From positions 1,141,967 to 1,205,966 of the forward strand of contig CABFPE010000076.1 of the NCBI GenBank assembly GCA_900660155.1: DNA of 64,000 nt, in the 5' to 3' direction. Shown piece after piece: positions 24,985 to 38,750 of the stretch. This stretch comes from Hofstenia miamia (lineage: Eukaryota; Xenacoelomorpha; Acoela; Hofsteniidae). How positions within the stretch are numbered: the first letter of the stretch is position 1; each line of letters opens with the position of its first letter. The notes under the pieces are model-generated. The model was given only the letters and a program-made list of their open reading frames with translations. It had not been told where the DNA came from and made no database searches. The position numbers were made by a program, and so were the translations under genes.

Positions 24985-25262
24985 AGTTTTACATTTTTTT
25001 TTACTTTTCCACATTAACTTACATTTTTTAGTTTTACTTTCCCACATTAACTTACATTTTTTAGTTTAACTTTCCCACATTAGCTTACTTTTTTTTTAGT
25101 TTTACTTTCCCACATTACCTTACTTTATATGTATTAATTTCCCACATTTACATACTTGGTTAAAAAGTGGAATCAAAAAATATTTTAAAGTAAAAATAAT
25201 TTACATACTTGTTTTAAAAAGTGGAATCGAAAAAATATTTCCAAGTAAAAATAAATATAAAT
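24985..25262. repeat. two short tandem repeats in the Polinton left arm
   Basis: 24985-25135 holds about four units of 33-37 bp with the core TTTACTTTCCCACATTAACT. 25145-25262 holds two units of about 58 bp with the core TTAAAAAGTGGAATC. No coding sequence is visible. Confidence 0.8.
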
Positions 25263-25800
25263 ACATGCTTCCACAGAATCATCCTCTCACCATACAGAAA
25301 AGAACATTTATAAAAAATATATTTATTTACAAAGAAAAATTGAAAAACATTACTAAATGATAAAGTTCATATAGTGAATTTCATCTACAGTTGAATGATA
25401 ATATTTGTCATGACTTCTTCATTGTTGGATGAAAATGGTGGAGAAAACATCCACAAGAATACTCCAAGATAGAAGTTCTTCTAATAATGTTAGTTAACAA
25501 TGCTAAAATATTCAATATTAGTACAATAAAAACAGAAATTAAAATAATGACAGCAGTTTTAATCTTTACATACACAACAAATGTAATATAATATATTATA
25601 TGTAAACAATTGTAACAATGAAAAACAATATGTACTATTATAATGTAAATGATTGCTTACCAAATAATTTTGTAGTTTTATCACAGCATTGTTCTGCAAG
25701 TGGATTGGCACATGATGATTTCCACAGATAGTGTCTAAATTATACAAGTCATTATTTAAAATGAGATAATGTTCACAATCAAAAAAATGACAATTAATAA
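25263..25800. other. Polinton left arm, unassigned
   Basis: No supported frame or repeat was recognised here, between the short tandem repeats and the larger degenerate array. Confidence 0.4.
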
Positions 25801-28800
25801 TTAATAAAGAAATGACATTTTATTTACAATGAATCATTCATACAAACTGTCATCACAGCATATTTACAAAACAGTGTTATTCCATCTAAAATAAACATTA
25901 CTGTCTTTATTGAAATGTGTATGAAAGTATACTTTCCAAGTGTAATGAATGATCTAAATCAATAACGTAAAATTTTAAATAAAAGACATATATACCCAGC
26001 TGTGTATAATCATTTTTTCACAATGTTTGCTTTCAGTTTTAATTCATTTGAATAGCAGAGCCTAAAGACATGATAAAATGATAAATAAAACAATTATTTT
26101 TTACATAACAAATGGAGATTTCAAAATTGCNTTTTTCAATCATGGATTAGAGGCATATAGCAGACTTTTAATCTAAACAAATTATTAATTGTGATATAGA
26201 GATTAATTATCATACTTTAGCATGAGGTGACTTAAACTTAGAGAGATTTTCAATTGATGGAATGATAGCAAACAAAGCTAAACATTTTTATTAATTTATC
26301 ACATGAATAAAACATACATACATATGTTGTGGTGGACTTAAACATAGAGGCATTTTTCAATGATAAACACAAGTTTATGAATGATGGCAGACAGAGCAAA
26401 ATATTTTTATTAATAAATTTATGCATTAAAACACACATACAACATTTTTTTTGTATTGGAATTTTTGCATGGAGACATGTTTTTTTTCTTTCAACAAAAT
26501 GATTGAGCATTGCAAATGATGGTAGATAGACAGAGCTAAAAAATTTATTAATGGATTTATACATTCAAAATATATATATGCTTTGTAGTGGTGGAATTTT
26601 GTGTAAATTTATAGATAATTGGAGGGAAGCACACATTGTGTGGAATGATGAAACATATTTACAAAAAACAATGAAATCTAAGCAAGTAAAACATTATTAA
26701 AAATAAATTGACAATTTTCCATTACCATATACAAATATTCAAATCAAGTTTTAATTCATTTGAATAGCAGAGCCTAAAGACATGATAAAATGATAAATAA
26801 AACAATTATTTTTTACATAACAAATGGAGATTTCAAAATTGCGTAATGTGATAATTTATTTTAAGATTATGTTGAACTGTTTTTCATGCATGTTGTACAA
26901 ATGAAACACATCTTCAAGTAGATTGCTGTATGAGACAGGGTAATAAATCACTGCTATACAGACAAAATCAAACCAATTTGCAGTGCATTGTTGTGATTAC
27001 AGAGTGCAGTGTATTGTTGTGATTCCAGAGACAGCAAAACTAATCACATTGTTATTCAAACATACAAAATAACTTCATTACCACTGTAATGCAAAGTTGA
27101 ATGAATATGGAGGCTTTTCAAACATCAAAATATAAAATGCATAAGCAGTCAAATCTAAAATAAATCATTAATGAAACTTACAAAATAATTTCATTACCAT
27201 TATTGTGACAACTTGAACAACTTGGAGGCTTTTTTCAATCATGGATTAGAGGCATATAGCAGACTTTTAATCTAAACAAATTATTAATTGTGATATAGAG
27301 ATTAATTATCATACTTTAGCATGAGGTGACTTAAACTTAGAGAGATTTTCAATTGATGGAATGATAGCAAACAAAGCTAAACATTTTTATTAATTTATCA
27401 CATGAATAAAACATACATACATATGTTGTGGTGGACTTAAACATAGAGGCATTTTTCAATGATAAACACAAGTTTATGAATGATGGCAGACAGAGCAAAA
27501 TATTTTTATTAATAAATTTATGCATTAAAACACACATACAACATTTTTTTTGTATTGGAATTTTTGCATGGAGACATGTTTTTTTTCTTTCAACAAAATG
27601 ATTGAGCATTGCAAATGATGGTAGATAGACAGAGCTAAAAAATTTATTAATGGATTTATACATTCAAAATATATATATGCTTTGTAGTGGTGGAATTTTG
27701 TGTAAATTTATAGATAATTGGAGGGAAGCACACATTGTGTGGAATGATGAAACATATTTACAAAAAACAATGAAATCTAAGCAAGTAAAACATTATTAAA
27801 AATAAATTGACAATTTTCCATTACCATATACAAATATTCAAATCAACTATGTAAGCAGAGCAGGATAATGGAGGCAATATTCATTATCATGTGTCTAAAC
27901 AATAATTATTAAAACACACACAAAATAATTTTGCTGCTGCTTGTAGACCATTCATTTATAGAGGCATCTTCTTGATTAGGGCATTTAATTGATGATTGAG
28001 GAATATCTAAATGAAAAATTAGTAAAATACATTTAAATGCAATCTAGACCTTTATGATCATATGGCAAACTTTGTTAAGTTGGAGAGACTATCTGTTATA
28101 AAGTGATAAGAGTCTAGAAATTGTAATTCTTCATAAATATTTTTTGTTACATTATTTTTATCAACAAAAGTTGAGATGGGAATTCATAATCTAAGTGACA
28201 ACATGTTTTCACTAGTGCAGGGAATACAACTTAATTTTTCACCTTCCTTCAATTTTAAAGTTTTCAANTGAATATGGAGGCTTTTCAAACATCAAAATAT
28301 AAAATGCATAAGCAGTCAAATCTAAAATAAATCATTAATGAAACTTACAAAATAATTTCATTACCATTATTGTGACAACTTGAACAACTTGGAGGCTTTT
28401 TTCAATCATGGATTAGAGGCATATAGCAGACTTTTAATCTAAACAAATTATTAATTGCGATATAGAGATTAATTATCATACTTTAGCATGAGGCGACTTA
28501 AACTTGGAGGCTTTTTCAATCATGGATTAGAGGCATATAGCAGACTTTTAATCTAAACAAATTATTAATTGCGATATAGAGATTAATTATCATACTTTAG
28601 CATGAGGCGACTTAAACTTGGAGGTAATTTCAATCGATGGAATGATAGCAAACAAAGCTAAACATTTTTATTAATTTATCACATGAATAAAACATACATA
28701 CATATGTTGTGGTGGACTTAAACATAGAGGCATTTTTCAATGATAAACACAAGTTTATGAATGATGGCAGACAGAGCAAAATATTTTTATTAATAAATTT

Positions 28801-29320
28801 ATGCATTAAAACACACATACAACATTTTTTTTGTATTGGAATTTTTGCATGGAGACATGTTTTTTTTCTTTCAACAAAATGATTGAGCATTGCAAATGAT
28901 GGTAGATAGACAGAGCTAAAAAATTTATTAATGGATTTATACATTCAAAATATATATATGCTTTGTAGTGGTGGAATTTTGTGTAAATTTATAGATAATT
29001 GGAGGGAAGCACACATTGTGTGGAATGATGAAACATATTTACAAAAAACAATGAAATCTAAGCAAGTAAAACATTATTAAAAATAAATTGACAATTTTCC
29101 ATTACCATATACAAATATTCAAATCAACTATGTAAGCAGAGCAGGATAATGGAGGCAATATTCATTATCATGTGTCTAAACAATAATTATTAAAACACAC
29201 ACAAAATAATTTTGCTGCTGCTTGTAGACCATTCATTTATAGAGGCATCTTCTTGATTAGGGCATTTAATTGATGATTGAGGAATATCTAAATGAAAAAT
29301 TAGTAAAATACATTTAAATG
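25800..29320. repeat. degenerate tandem array, GGAGGCTTTTTCAAT-type core
   Basis: Diverged units of roughly 100-130 bp recur, each with a variant of ACTTGGAGGCTTTTTCAATCATGG followed by an AT-rich spacer containing AAAACATTATTAA- or ACAAAATAATTTCATTACCA-like words. The clearest recent duplication is 28391-28505 and 28506-28619 (about 114 bp each). 26132-26746 repeats as 27231-27845, and 27102-28267 repeats as 28269-29547 across the N at 28268. The identical 104-codon minus-strand frames at 26250, 27349 and 28630 are by-products of these copies and resemble no protein known to me. Confidence 0.75.
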
Positions 29321-29339
29321 CAATCTAGACCTTTATGAT

Positions 29340-31176
29340 CATATGGCAAACTTTGTTAAGTTGGAGAGACTATCTGTTATAAAGTGATAAGAGTCTAGAA
29401 ATTGTAATTCTTCATAAATATTTTTTGTTACATTATTTTTATCAACAAAAGTTGAGATGGGAATTCATAATCTAAGTGACAACATGTTTTCACTAGTGCA
29501 GGGAATACAACTTAATTTTTCACCTTCCTTCAATTTTAAAGTTTTCAAAAAAATATGGAAATCATAATGGGAGGTGTTGTGTGCAAATATGGGGGTGAAA
29601 TTGGGTGATCTATGCAAAATATTACAGTCACTATGGGCAATGCCTCTAATTTTACCACTATAGTGACAATGGTCTATTACTTTTTTCAAAGTTGCCTCAA
29701 ATGGTTTTTTGCAAAATACACAGGATGTTGCATTTACTAGCATTCTGGTACATTCACCACATGTAACTTGAAGTGTGTGATTCGTCTGCTTAGCCTCAAA
29801 TGATTCATGGGCAATTTTTTCTAAAGTGTTCCCATGCATTCACCATGCATTCTTTTCCTGAAAAAACTCTGGAAGAAAGCAGCTCCTTTTCCGTCATTGT
29901 TGCAATGCATATGCCTGAGGGTTTCTGCTTTACTTCTTGCACTGTATAACTGTTTGAAGGATTAGGTAAATGGCCATTAATGGTACAAAATTTTTTGCTC
30001 CAGAATTTTTAAATTTAATTTTCTCTGATTGACTTGGAAATGTAATTTCTGGTTCTAGAGATCCATTGAATTTTTTTCTGATGTTTTGCCAAATTTTCTT
30101 TATTGACAAAGCCAGACAAACATTTGGGACACTGCATACCATCATGCATATTTTTGAAAAATTTTAGGCAGGCATTCAAATTTGTTATTGCCACATAATG
30201 ACTATTTTGATCCTCTGCAATTATCATCAAATTTACAGTTTTTTCATAGTGCTTTTCAGACATGTAGGCTGGTACAAGTGTTTGATCATCATTTAATGCA
30301 TAAACATTGACATTAATTTGGTTGAGATCCTCAAACACACAGACATCATTTATGGAGAGTGGGAATGTCAGACCATTAATATTTAAATGTGTGCTTAAAT
30401 TTGTTTAAATGAGTGACTTCATTTCAATGTTTGATTTCAGGGTGTAGACATACCAAAATAGCATACAAAAAGCACTGGTTTGATTCACCACTTTTTGGAT
30501 TTACCAGGAAACTGTTGTGCTTCAAGCAATCTGGTAGCAGGATAAATGTGCCAGCACAAGTTGGTCTATATTTTGCAATGCCTAGCCCTACATTCTTTAT
30601 ATTTCTCACCACCCAGTTTGATCCATTATTTGCATAAATGCTAATGTAATTTGCAAGTTCATTTATCATGCAAGAATATGTTGCCTCACAAAGCCCTGTA
30701 TGAAAGACTGAAGCTGGTTTACTAGTTGGGTGGAGAATAACGTGCTTTTCTTCATTTCCATTGGTTCATGATAGTTCCACCTCATCTATCAGGTAAGCCT
30801 TCACAGAGAAATGCTTGGCAATGTCCTCCTTAATAATTTTAGAAATGGATGGATAGGTGAGATGGAATGGTGAATAAATATCAACAGCATTTAATAGCTG
30901 ACTCTCAAAACAGGCAAAGCTTCCCTTACAGACTGTATTTGTTTTATGCAAATTAATCTTGTTGATGGAAGGTGGTGCTGATCATTCATGAACAACTGTA
31001 ATGTGTTCAGAAAACAATTTCTCATTATGGAAAAATAATTTGCATTCAGGGCATAGATACACCCATGATTTTTTATGCCTCCTATTTATATGACCTTCTA
31101 ATGCATGGGTTTTTGGGCTAGTATATGTACAATGAGCACATTGAAAAATGAGGGGTTGACCAACATTGCTTGTCAA
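29340..31176 (-). pseudogene. Polinton protein-primed DNA polymerase B, N-terminal part (fossil)
   Basis: Recognised from motifs in the order expected for Polinton/virophage-type PolB. There is a C2H2-like finger start (CAHCTYTSPKTHALEGHINR) near 31100, then GLGIAKYRP ... CFLYAILVCLHP near 30450-30580, then a second finger region near 30100-30150. The HCHYSGKIRGIAHSDCN zinc block sits near 29650, followed by the exonuclease-side SHYDFHIF near 29570 and a LDSY-type block near 29390. The palm motifs of the polymerase domain are not seen; the gene runs into the tandem-repeat array. It is broken in several places. In intact relatives the protein replicates the element DNA from a terminal protein. 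Confidence 0.85.
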
Positions 31177-32443
31177 ACTAAATTTAAAAAGTTTTAGAAA
31201 TGGGATTGGAAAGTGACACTTATTACATTTAAAGAGTGGTATGCATTGGGAAAAAATATTTTACATTGGGAACAGTTTACTCAATGCAAAAAACAGTTTC
31301 AAAATAAACACACAAAAATTCTTTATAAAACATTAAAAATATCCATTACTAAATTTCAAATAAGAGATTAACACATGTTGATTTGTATAAAATAGATTAG
31401 CAATAACAATCAAGTAAAAAACAATGGTGTTTAATACACATTTTTGGAGAATATAAACAATTGAATAAAAAATATCTAGCATTTAAATAAATATGCATGA
31501 AAGATATAAACATACACACACACTGTGTAAAATAATAATTCTATACACTTAATAATAATCTCCATTTTTAACTAAAAACATGTAGAGGTGAAAACACATT
31601 GTAAAATAAAATTAATAGCAATGCACATGCTGTAATTAATCACAAACTATACACAACTTGTGAAATTAATAACTCTTTCATAAATAAAATTCTAATTCAT
31701 TAGAATAATACATGAAACTTGCTACTTTTACCAATGTTTGTAATTAAGTGGGGTATACACTTAAATGAAAAAGATAATTACATCATAACTCACAAAGTTC
31801 TACTATCTAGTTACTTGTTTGAGAGAAAGTGTATATTATGTGTAAAGTATACACCCATTGCTAATCAACATTTAATAAACATAAATTTCAAATAATAAGA
31901 AAAACTCATGGAATATCATTGTTGATTGTAGATGTAGAGGTGTTTGGTTTAGCACCAGCTCCAAACTGGTTATTGTCATATTTCGCCATGATTTGATCAA
32001 CATGAGCTTCAAAGTTTTCAGACCATTCCTCAAATTCCATCATAGGTGAATTCATTTGTTCAGATGGTATGTCAAAGCTAAAAATATAATTTTAAGGAAA
32101 ATGTATGTCAAGGCTAAAAATATAATTTTAAGCAAATGTATAAAAATATTAATAATAATAAATAATCACTTAGATCTCTATGTCAAAGGAAACATCAAGC
32201 TCATCTTAATAGAGATTTGCTTCTATAATTTCAGAAAACTGTGAGTTCCACTGAGTAATAAATTCTTGTGGGTTGCTTGAACAAGACATTTTTAAAAAAC
32301 ATTGAAATGGGGGTAAGAACCAGACTGTTTATGGCAAAATTCAATAATTGAATGAATAAACCAATGTTTTTATTTACATACTGTCTTCAAACATCCTCAT
32401 AAATATTCGCTTATCTGAAAACATATGATTTTCACAAAGTATT
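31177..32443 (-). other. Polinton interior with a small unassigned frame (31909-32289)
   Basis: The minus strand at 32289 begins MSCSSNPQEFITQWNSQFSE. A second stretch near 32060-31909 contains MEFEEWSENFEAHVDQIMAK and ends at a stop near 31909. The repeated W..(Q/N)F pattern suggests an internal duplication or one short acidic protein. It lies immediately upstream of the polymerase in the same direction. The family is unknown to me. The rest of the stretch is AT-rich with no supported gene. Confidence 0.45.
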
Positions 32444-32447
32444 GTAT

Positions 32448-32752
32448 TGTAATATCCTCTACCAGGCATTGTCACTATATATCTACTGTTACTGTATAAC
32501 ATTAGTGGTGTTACTGCGGGTAAGGATTTACATGTTACATACTGCTTGACTTGTTGCTTCTGTTAACTTATGTAAATAGAATTAACCATTCACTATTTAG
32601 GTGATGAAGCCATGTGGTAATCTCTCCAATGATCTTTGATGGGCATCTGCTGGAAGCTGATCTCCACATCCAGTTTCACCATTTCATCTGTTTGATTGAG
32701 TACCACATCTCAGCTCAATTGATACAGTTTATGTGTACCCTATCCTACTCTT
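32448..32752 (-). repeat. 3' LTR (recognisable part) of the nested element
   Basis: Matches 41896-42196 with only scattered differences. That near-identity suggests the nested insertion is much younger than the Polinton host copy. Confidence 0.85.
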
Positions 32753-35271
32753 TTTGTGACATCATAGTAGCAGTACTTTCTTTCCCAGATGTCTGTCCAT
32801 ACAATATCATTTACCCTGGAGAATAGCATTATTGCTCTTGGAGTTTGTTCTTCTATTTCTTTTCAGAGATCCTGTAGCTGTATATTAATAGCTCTCCCTT
32901 GTGTATAGAGTTGATCCAGCTTTATTGTGCCTTAAATGTAGACCTTCTCTCTATTATCATTTCTTAGCATTATCTCCTTCTATCTATTATAGTCATCTCA
33001 CTCTACCATTGCTTTTGCCTTTTTCTCTGTATTTACATATGACTTATATTCATGCAGGAATGTTTTTGCCACTTTAACATCTTTTGGTAATCTCCATCAT
33101 GGGAGGACCATTGGTATCACAATCATTTCTGGTGGCATGCAGATTAGAATCTTCATTTCTATTTGCATTTCAATGTGTGAGTATGGGCCTTCTGTAGTTG
33201 GTGCCATTGCTAAGCCTATTGTGGCAGGGTAGTTCATCTTAGCTTCTGTGATAGTGTTCCAGAATGTTTGTGTTAATCCCCTTCAACTTAGTTTTCGTCA
33301 TATTTCTTCTTTGATGTCTATTCTTGCTGTTATACATTCAATGTCTACAGCTAGTTGATTGTATGGTTTCAGTAGCTCTTCATATTTTGTCTGCATAAAT
33401 GCTTCCATAAACATGAGCTTCATTGTTGCCACCGTTTGCTGCTCTCTAATATCTTGGAAGCTTCTTTCTTTGATATCTTTAGCTTCCCTGATGACTTTGA
33501 TTTCAACTAGGAACCATTCGTCATCAGTATCTATCCATTCTATTGTTCTTGCTGGGCTGATTTCTCCCCATTTCTCTATGTTTATTCTGTCAATTGTCTG
33601 CTGCATTTTAGGAGATAATAGTAATCTTGAGGATGTTAACAATTTCTCTTCTTCTATCATCTCTGCTTGAGATTTCGTGACCATTTCACAGACCTCCACT
33701 GGTTCCATTATACCTCCTCATTTCATCATTTCCACACTTTGTATGATTCTTGAAAAAGTGCACTGTGGGCTGTCTCGTTCATATCTTTCCATTTCACAGT
33801 CGAGGATTTTCTGCACATCTTTCTGTACTAACGTTTTTCTGATCTCATCTGTGCTTGCTAGTTTTTGTTTAATGATTTTCCTTGTTGTTAGCCATGGTTG
33901 ATGTTCCAGTTGTTTTATTCATGTTTTGGATGTCACTCCCCACATATATTTTTTCATTGGTTCATCAAATATTGTAATTTTGCTCGGGCATATCCCCATC
34001 TTGTTAGCAATGCTTATTACTGACATTTTTCCCATTGGGCTTTCATTCATTATCATTCGACTGAGTATCTTTTCCATTGTTTGTACTGGCTTTTCTGATC
34101 TTGTTGGTGACTCCAGCTTTCATGTGTGACCTTTTAGTAGCCAGTTTTTCATTTGTGTGTTTATTGGAGCTATCACTATCTCATACTTTTTTGCTTTTGC
34201 TAACTTGTGGCAGGTGTGTCACAAGATCAGGAGTTTCAATTCTGCCTCTTTGGTTGTGAATATTGCTAGTATCCACACCATTGTTCTGTAGCATACCTCT
34301 GGTGCGTTTTTCTCTTCAAATAATAACTGTTTGAAATCTTTTTTTGTGTTGAGCTTGTATGCTTTATTTGCTTCTGTTAGTGCCATTTCTACTGACTTGT
34401 TAAATTTCCATTATGGTGCTTTGATTTTTATCTCTGGCCAACCTTCCTCTACTTTTTGTTGTAGTTTCATATTTTTCCATATTGTCTCGATTTGTTGTAG
34501 ATGCTCTTGTTGTTGTGTCAGACTGCACTTTATGAATAGTGTATTGGCCTTTTCTATCCCATCTATGTCTGACATTACTTCTATCATTTTTGTTTGTCTG
34601 TAGAGGTCAATTGCAATGCATGGATCTACCATAATTCTGTAGATTTGTGCCAGTAATCTATCTGCAGATCAAATCGTATCAATTCTGGGATTGTTGTAGT
34701 TCTTGGTGTTCTCTCCCATGGGAAGATATTTTCAGCTAGCATGCATGCATCTCATAAGTGCTCAGGGATGTCTTCATTTGTTGATATTGTGATAATCACT
34801 ACTCTAACATTTTGTACTCTTGCCATCCTTGACATTTCATCTATTTTCTTCTCCAAGTTTTTTTGTGTATTCTTTCTGTTTCAGTACATGTATAATTGTA
34901 AGATTTTCTTCGTCAATGTTTATTTCCAGTATTTCAGCTATTTTGTCTTTATATGCCATTATGGCTTGCATCATGTCCAGTGTGAAATCATCATCAAATA
35001 TGATGTGCACTGTGCTTCGCATGTATGGTCTCTCTAATGTTTCATTCATCTCTTGTGGGTAGCTTATAATCACATTTATTTTTGGTCTGTTATTTGCATC
35101 AAGCACTATCAGTAGATTTTTTCTCTCAGTTTTCGTGAATTTCCATATGTGTGCTTTTGTTTCTGGGGATAACTTTGTGAACACATTGTAATGCATTTTC
35201 AATGTTCCAATAAAGTAAGGATGTAGGGTTTCTCCATCAATTTTAGACATCTGCTTTTCTCTTTCTCTCAA
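32753..35271 (-). pseudogene. unassigned region in the env position of the LTR element (fossil)
   Basis: Long open stretches on the minus strand (34837-35271, 34411-34632, 33298-33708) follow integrase and reach to the 3' LTR, suggesting a third large gene once present. Composition is charged and helix-like (KYEELLKPYNQLAVDIECIT, for example). No signal peptide, membrane anchor or known envelope, chromodomain or movement-type motif was recognised. Confidence 0.6.
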
Positions 35272-35398
35272 TCATATGGTTCTCTCCGAAGTAGTTTCTG
35301 AGGAGGCGTGTAGCTGAGTCATCCTTAGTGGTAATTTGCTGGTGCTTGGTTCACAGTCCAAAGAGTGTGAATCTGTGCTGATAGTTTCTACTGATTCG

Positions 35399-35760
35399 CC
35401 CTTGAATCAGCTCACATTTACTCCTATCAGCACTTGACCAGTTGTGGTTCCAATTGGGATAATGTCAGCCTTGAATCACTTCCACATCTCCATGGTTCTT
35501 CCACCACTTACACCTTCCCCTGCAACTCCTCATGTCTCACCACCCTTGAATCAGTGTCATGGACTTTGGGAGGGAAAGTTGAGCTGCGCACCAGTTTTCT
35601 GTGTGCCCTTGAATCAGTGGTGCAGATCCCTGGTGGGAGAGGCTTCTTGTCCATTGGTCTCCTTGCACTTGAATCAGCCTTGGGGACTACTAGGACGCCT
35701 TCTCACTCTATGTCATCTATTCATCGGTTCTTCATTCTCGTCCCTTCTGCCCTTGAGTGG
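35399..35760 (-). repeat. spacer with repeated TGATTCAAGG motif
   Basis: On the minus strand the decamer TGATTCAAGG or a close variant recurs about every 58-71 bp (plus-strand positions near 35400, 35470, 35540, 35608 and 35667, with a partial copy near 35750). In one reading frame each gives the peptide (A/T/S)DSR(A/V/L). A second cluster with the same motif lies at 38900-39025 between protease and RT. Confidence 0.75.
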
Positions 35761-37648
35761 ACATCTGGTTTAAGAATTTCTTCAAGCTCTCCTTCTCCTG
35801 TTTGTGGTTGAGAGCTCCTCTGATTGTTGATTTCTGCGCACTCTCTTCTTCATTGGCGGGTGCATCATTTTCCTCTAATTTCTTAAATGCAGTTAATAAA
35901 TTTATATCCCATATTTCAGGGTCGTATATAGGTTTATTTCTTGCTGTCCTCTGAGGCAGCACTCTTCGGCTCGAATTATTGTCTCTGATGTCCACTGTGT
36001 ATTCATCGTCGAATTTTTCTTTGTGTAGGCTGTCTAAATCATACATATCATACATAATTTCATTGCCATTAATTTGGAATATTTTGAATTTGGCGTTCTC
36101 ATCTATCTTTGTCTCTTCAATGTCTGCTGTTGCTCTCTTCAAGTTTTGAAAATGTAATAGTCTATTATTGTCTAACATATATTCATTGTTCAGTAGTGTT
36201 TGTGTTATCGTGTGAGGGCCAGACCATACTGTTTTCAACTTCCAGACTTGGTGTGTGTCTGTGAGTTTAGTCAGTGTAAACACATATACTTTATCTCCTA
36301 CTTTGTGTGCATGACCATAGATTTTTTTATTGTAATTGTGTTGCTGTCTCACTGCTGATTTTTTTATGTTGTGGCACATCATTTTGTGAATCCCTGTGAT
36401 TTGGTCCTTCAGTTGTTGTATGTCTCTGTTATCCAACTTTCCACTGTAGTTGGAGTATTATATTGAAAGCAGGGTCACTGCTTCTCTTCTGAACATCTCC
36501 TTGAATGGTGAGACTGAAGTTATTGTGTGCACTGAGGTGTTATAATAGTATTCAATAATTTCAATGACTTCTCTCCATCTGCTTCCCCCTATCCTTGTTG
36601 TTGCTACTCTGATTAGCTTGATTAGTGTTTGATTGAGTCATTCCACTGCTCCATTGGCCTGTGGATGATACAAGGTTGTTTGCTTGCTTGCAATCTCCAG
36701 GAGCTTCGCCATTTCCTGGAAAAGTCCACTCTCAAATTAGGGCCCCTTGTCTGTTATAATTGTTTCCATTGGTCTTAGTCACAGTATCCATTCCTTTAAT
36801 ACTAGTTCTGCTGTGGTTTCTGCCATGGTATTCCACATTGGGACCATCCTTGCATACTTAGTAAAATTGTCTACCATTACTAGTAGATATTGGTAGCCTT
36901 CTGCGTCCTTTGATAGCATTTCCAGGTCTATGTGGACTATTTCATTAGGTTAAGTTGCGATAATTTTTTCTAACAGTGCTCTTTGTGTCAGAAAGTGTTG
37001 TTTATTATTAAGGAGGCATGTCGTGCACTTATTAATGATATCCTCGATGACTTTCCTCATGGCTGTCATTATGAATCTTGCATTGAACATCTTCTCCATT
37101 GGTGTAATTCCCAAATGACCTTTCTCATGTATTTTTCATATTAGTTCTCTTTTAAAGTAGTTGGGAATCAAAATCTGGTTATTACTAGCTTCAACATATA
37201 ATAATCCATTCCTGTTGATTTTACATTTATAGTGTTCATAATATCCTGCTGTTATTTTGGATAGTGTTGTCCAAGGTTCCCCTATCTTTTTTATGATTTC
37301 ACCAAGGATTATGTCATCTCTTTGTTTATCTACTATTTCTTGTTGAGATATCTCTTCCCTCATTACTATTGGTAGTACTGATTGACCTTTTTTGTCCACG
37401 TTTATTTCTGGCAGTCCTTTGTACTTGGTGTGTGGCAGGAACTGGAATTGCTTCTTCTCTCCATCTGTTTTCACTGCATCTCTCTGGTATTCTGGCAATG
37501 ATGTCCAGAAATCCGCATTGTTATGCAATGTGCCTTTCCTATGTTCAATCTTAAATGTGAACTCATTCAGGTATTTGATCCACCATGACACTATTCCAGA
37601 CTTATCCCCAGAGAACTTTTTTAACCAGGCCAATCTGCTATTGTCCAT
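35732..37648 (-). pseudogene. integrase region (fossil)
   Basis: Begins after RNase H with the spacer KGTLHNNAD and then a leftward stretch with H-H-C-C zinc-binding features near 37000-37130, core-type sequence to about 36450, and a C-terminal SH3-like block (VKTVWSGPHTI ... LHFQNLKRA) near 36100-36230. It is broken. The 3' end grades into a spacer carrying repeated DSR motifs. Confidence 0.85.
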
Positions 37649-38750
37649 TCATACTCTAAATTCTCTACTGATGAGGAAGTGTCAAAATTTCTTAATACTC
37701 TCAATCAATGTGAGCATCTCTACCTTAGTAGAGCTGTAGTTTTCTTTGCTTGCCCTCAGTTTGCATCTAAAAAACTGGATGTGTACTTCTTTTCCATTTT
37801 TTATTTGTCCCAATGTTGCTCTGATTGCTACTTTGCTTGCATATCAATCTAATATGAATTTTTCATTGTAGTCCAGTGTGTTGAGGGAGGGTAATTTCAC
37901 CAGTTCTTCTTTGATATTTTCCAGTTCCTCCTGCTCCTGCCAAGTCCACATGAATGGCACCAATTTTCTCATCAATTTGGTCATCTTCGCCATCTTGTCA
38001 GCTATATTTGGAATAAAAGTTCCATAATAGTTTAAGAATCCCATAATCCTCTGTATGTCTTTTTTATTGTTTGGTTTTTCTATTTTTTGGATCATTTCTC
38101 TGGCATTGTCCTTCATGCATATTCTTCCCTTTTCTATTGTTCTTCTGAGGAACACTATTTTCTCTTTGAGAATATCACACTTATTTCTGTTAATATGAAG
38201 TCCCACATTGTTCTTGGATTGTGTTGCTTGTTACTATGATGTCATCTATGTAGGCATTGACCCCTTCCTCCATTCTATGTGTCTTATTTTTTAGTACCTT
38301 TGTTATGTACCTCTGAAAGGTTGCTGGTGCATTACAGAGTCCAAATGCCATATATATCCATTCGTATAGCCCATATGGAGTTATTAATGCTGTCTTCTCA
38401 ATGTCATCCTCTTCCATCTTTACCTGCCAGTAGGCCTTGCATAAATCTAATGTTGTGAAGTATTTGTGTTTACTGGCTTCATAGAGCATGTCCTCTATTC
38501 ACAGTAGGGGATATGAGTCCTTTTTTGTCACTTCATTCAACTTGTGAAAATCAATGCATAAATGATACTTGTCTCCCTGTTTTATGAACACAGTTGGTGC
38601 TGCATATGGGCTCTCACTTGGCCAAATAATTTTGTTGTTGATTAACTCTTCCAGTATGCAATTGTATTCATCTTTCATCTGTTCAGGCAACCTTCTGACT
38701 GGTAGCTTGATCATTTGTCTGTTGTTGTGGCTATTTTATGCTTTTCACCC
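37640..38750 (-). pseudogene. reverse transcriptase and RNase H region (fossil)
   Basis: Order of RT blocks seen: PVRRLPEQMKDEYNC, an IDFHKLNEVTKKDSYPL block, YFTTLDLCKAYWQVKM, an LCNAPATFQRY block, the YIDDIIV active site near 38240, HINRNKCDILKEKIVFL, and GFLNYYGTFIPN, followed by RNase H-type sequence. This is classic gypsy/Ty3 Pol. It is broken. Confidence 0.9.

Noticed and set aside
26250-28944. Three near-identical 104-codon minus-strand frames (26250, 27349, 28630) as a tandem gene family
   Set aside because: They lie in a degenerate DNA repeat array that is further copied by contig-end overlap, have low-complexity AT-driven composition and show no domain; the repetition is explained at DNA level.
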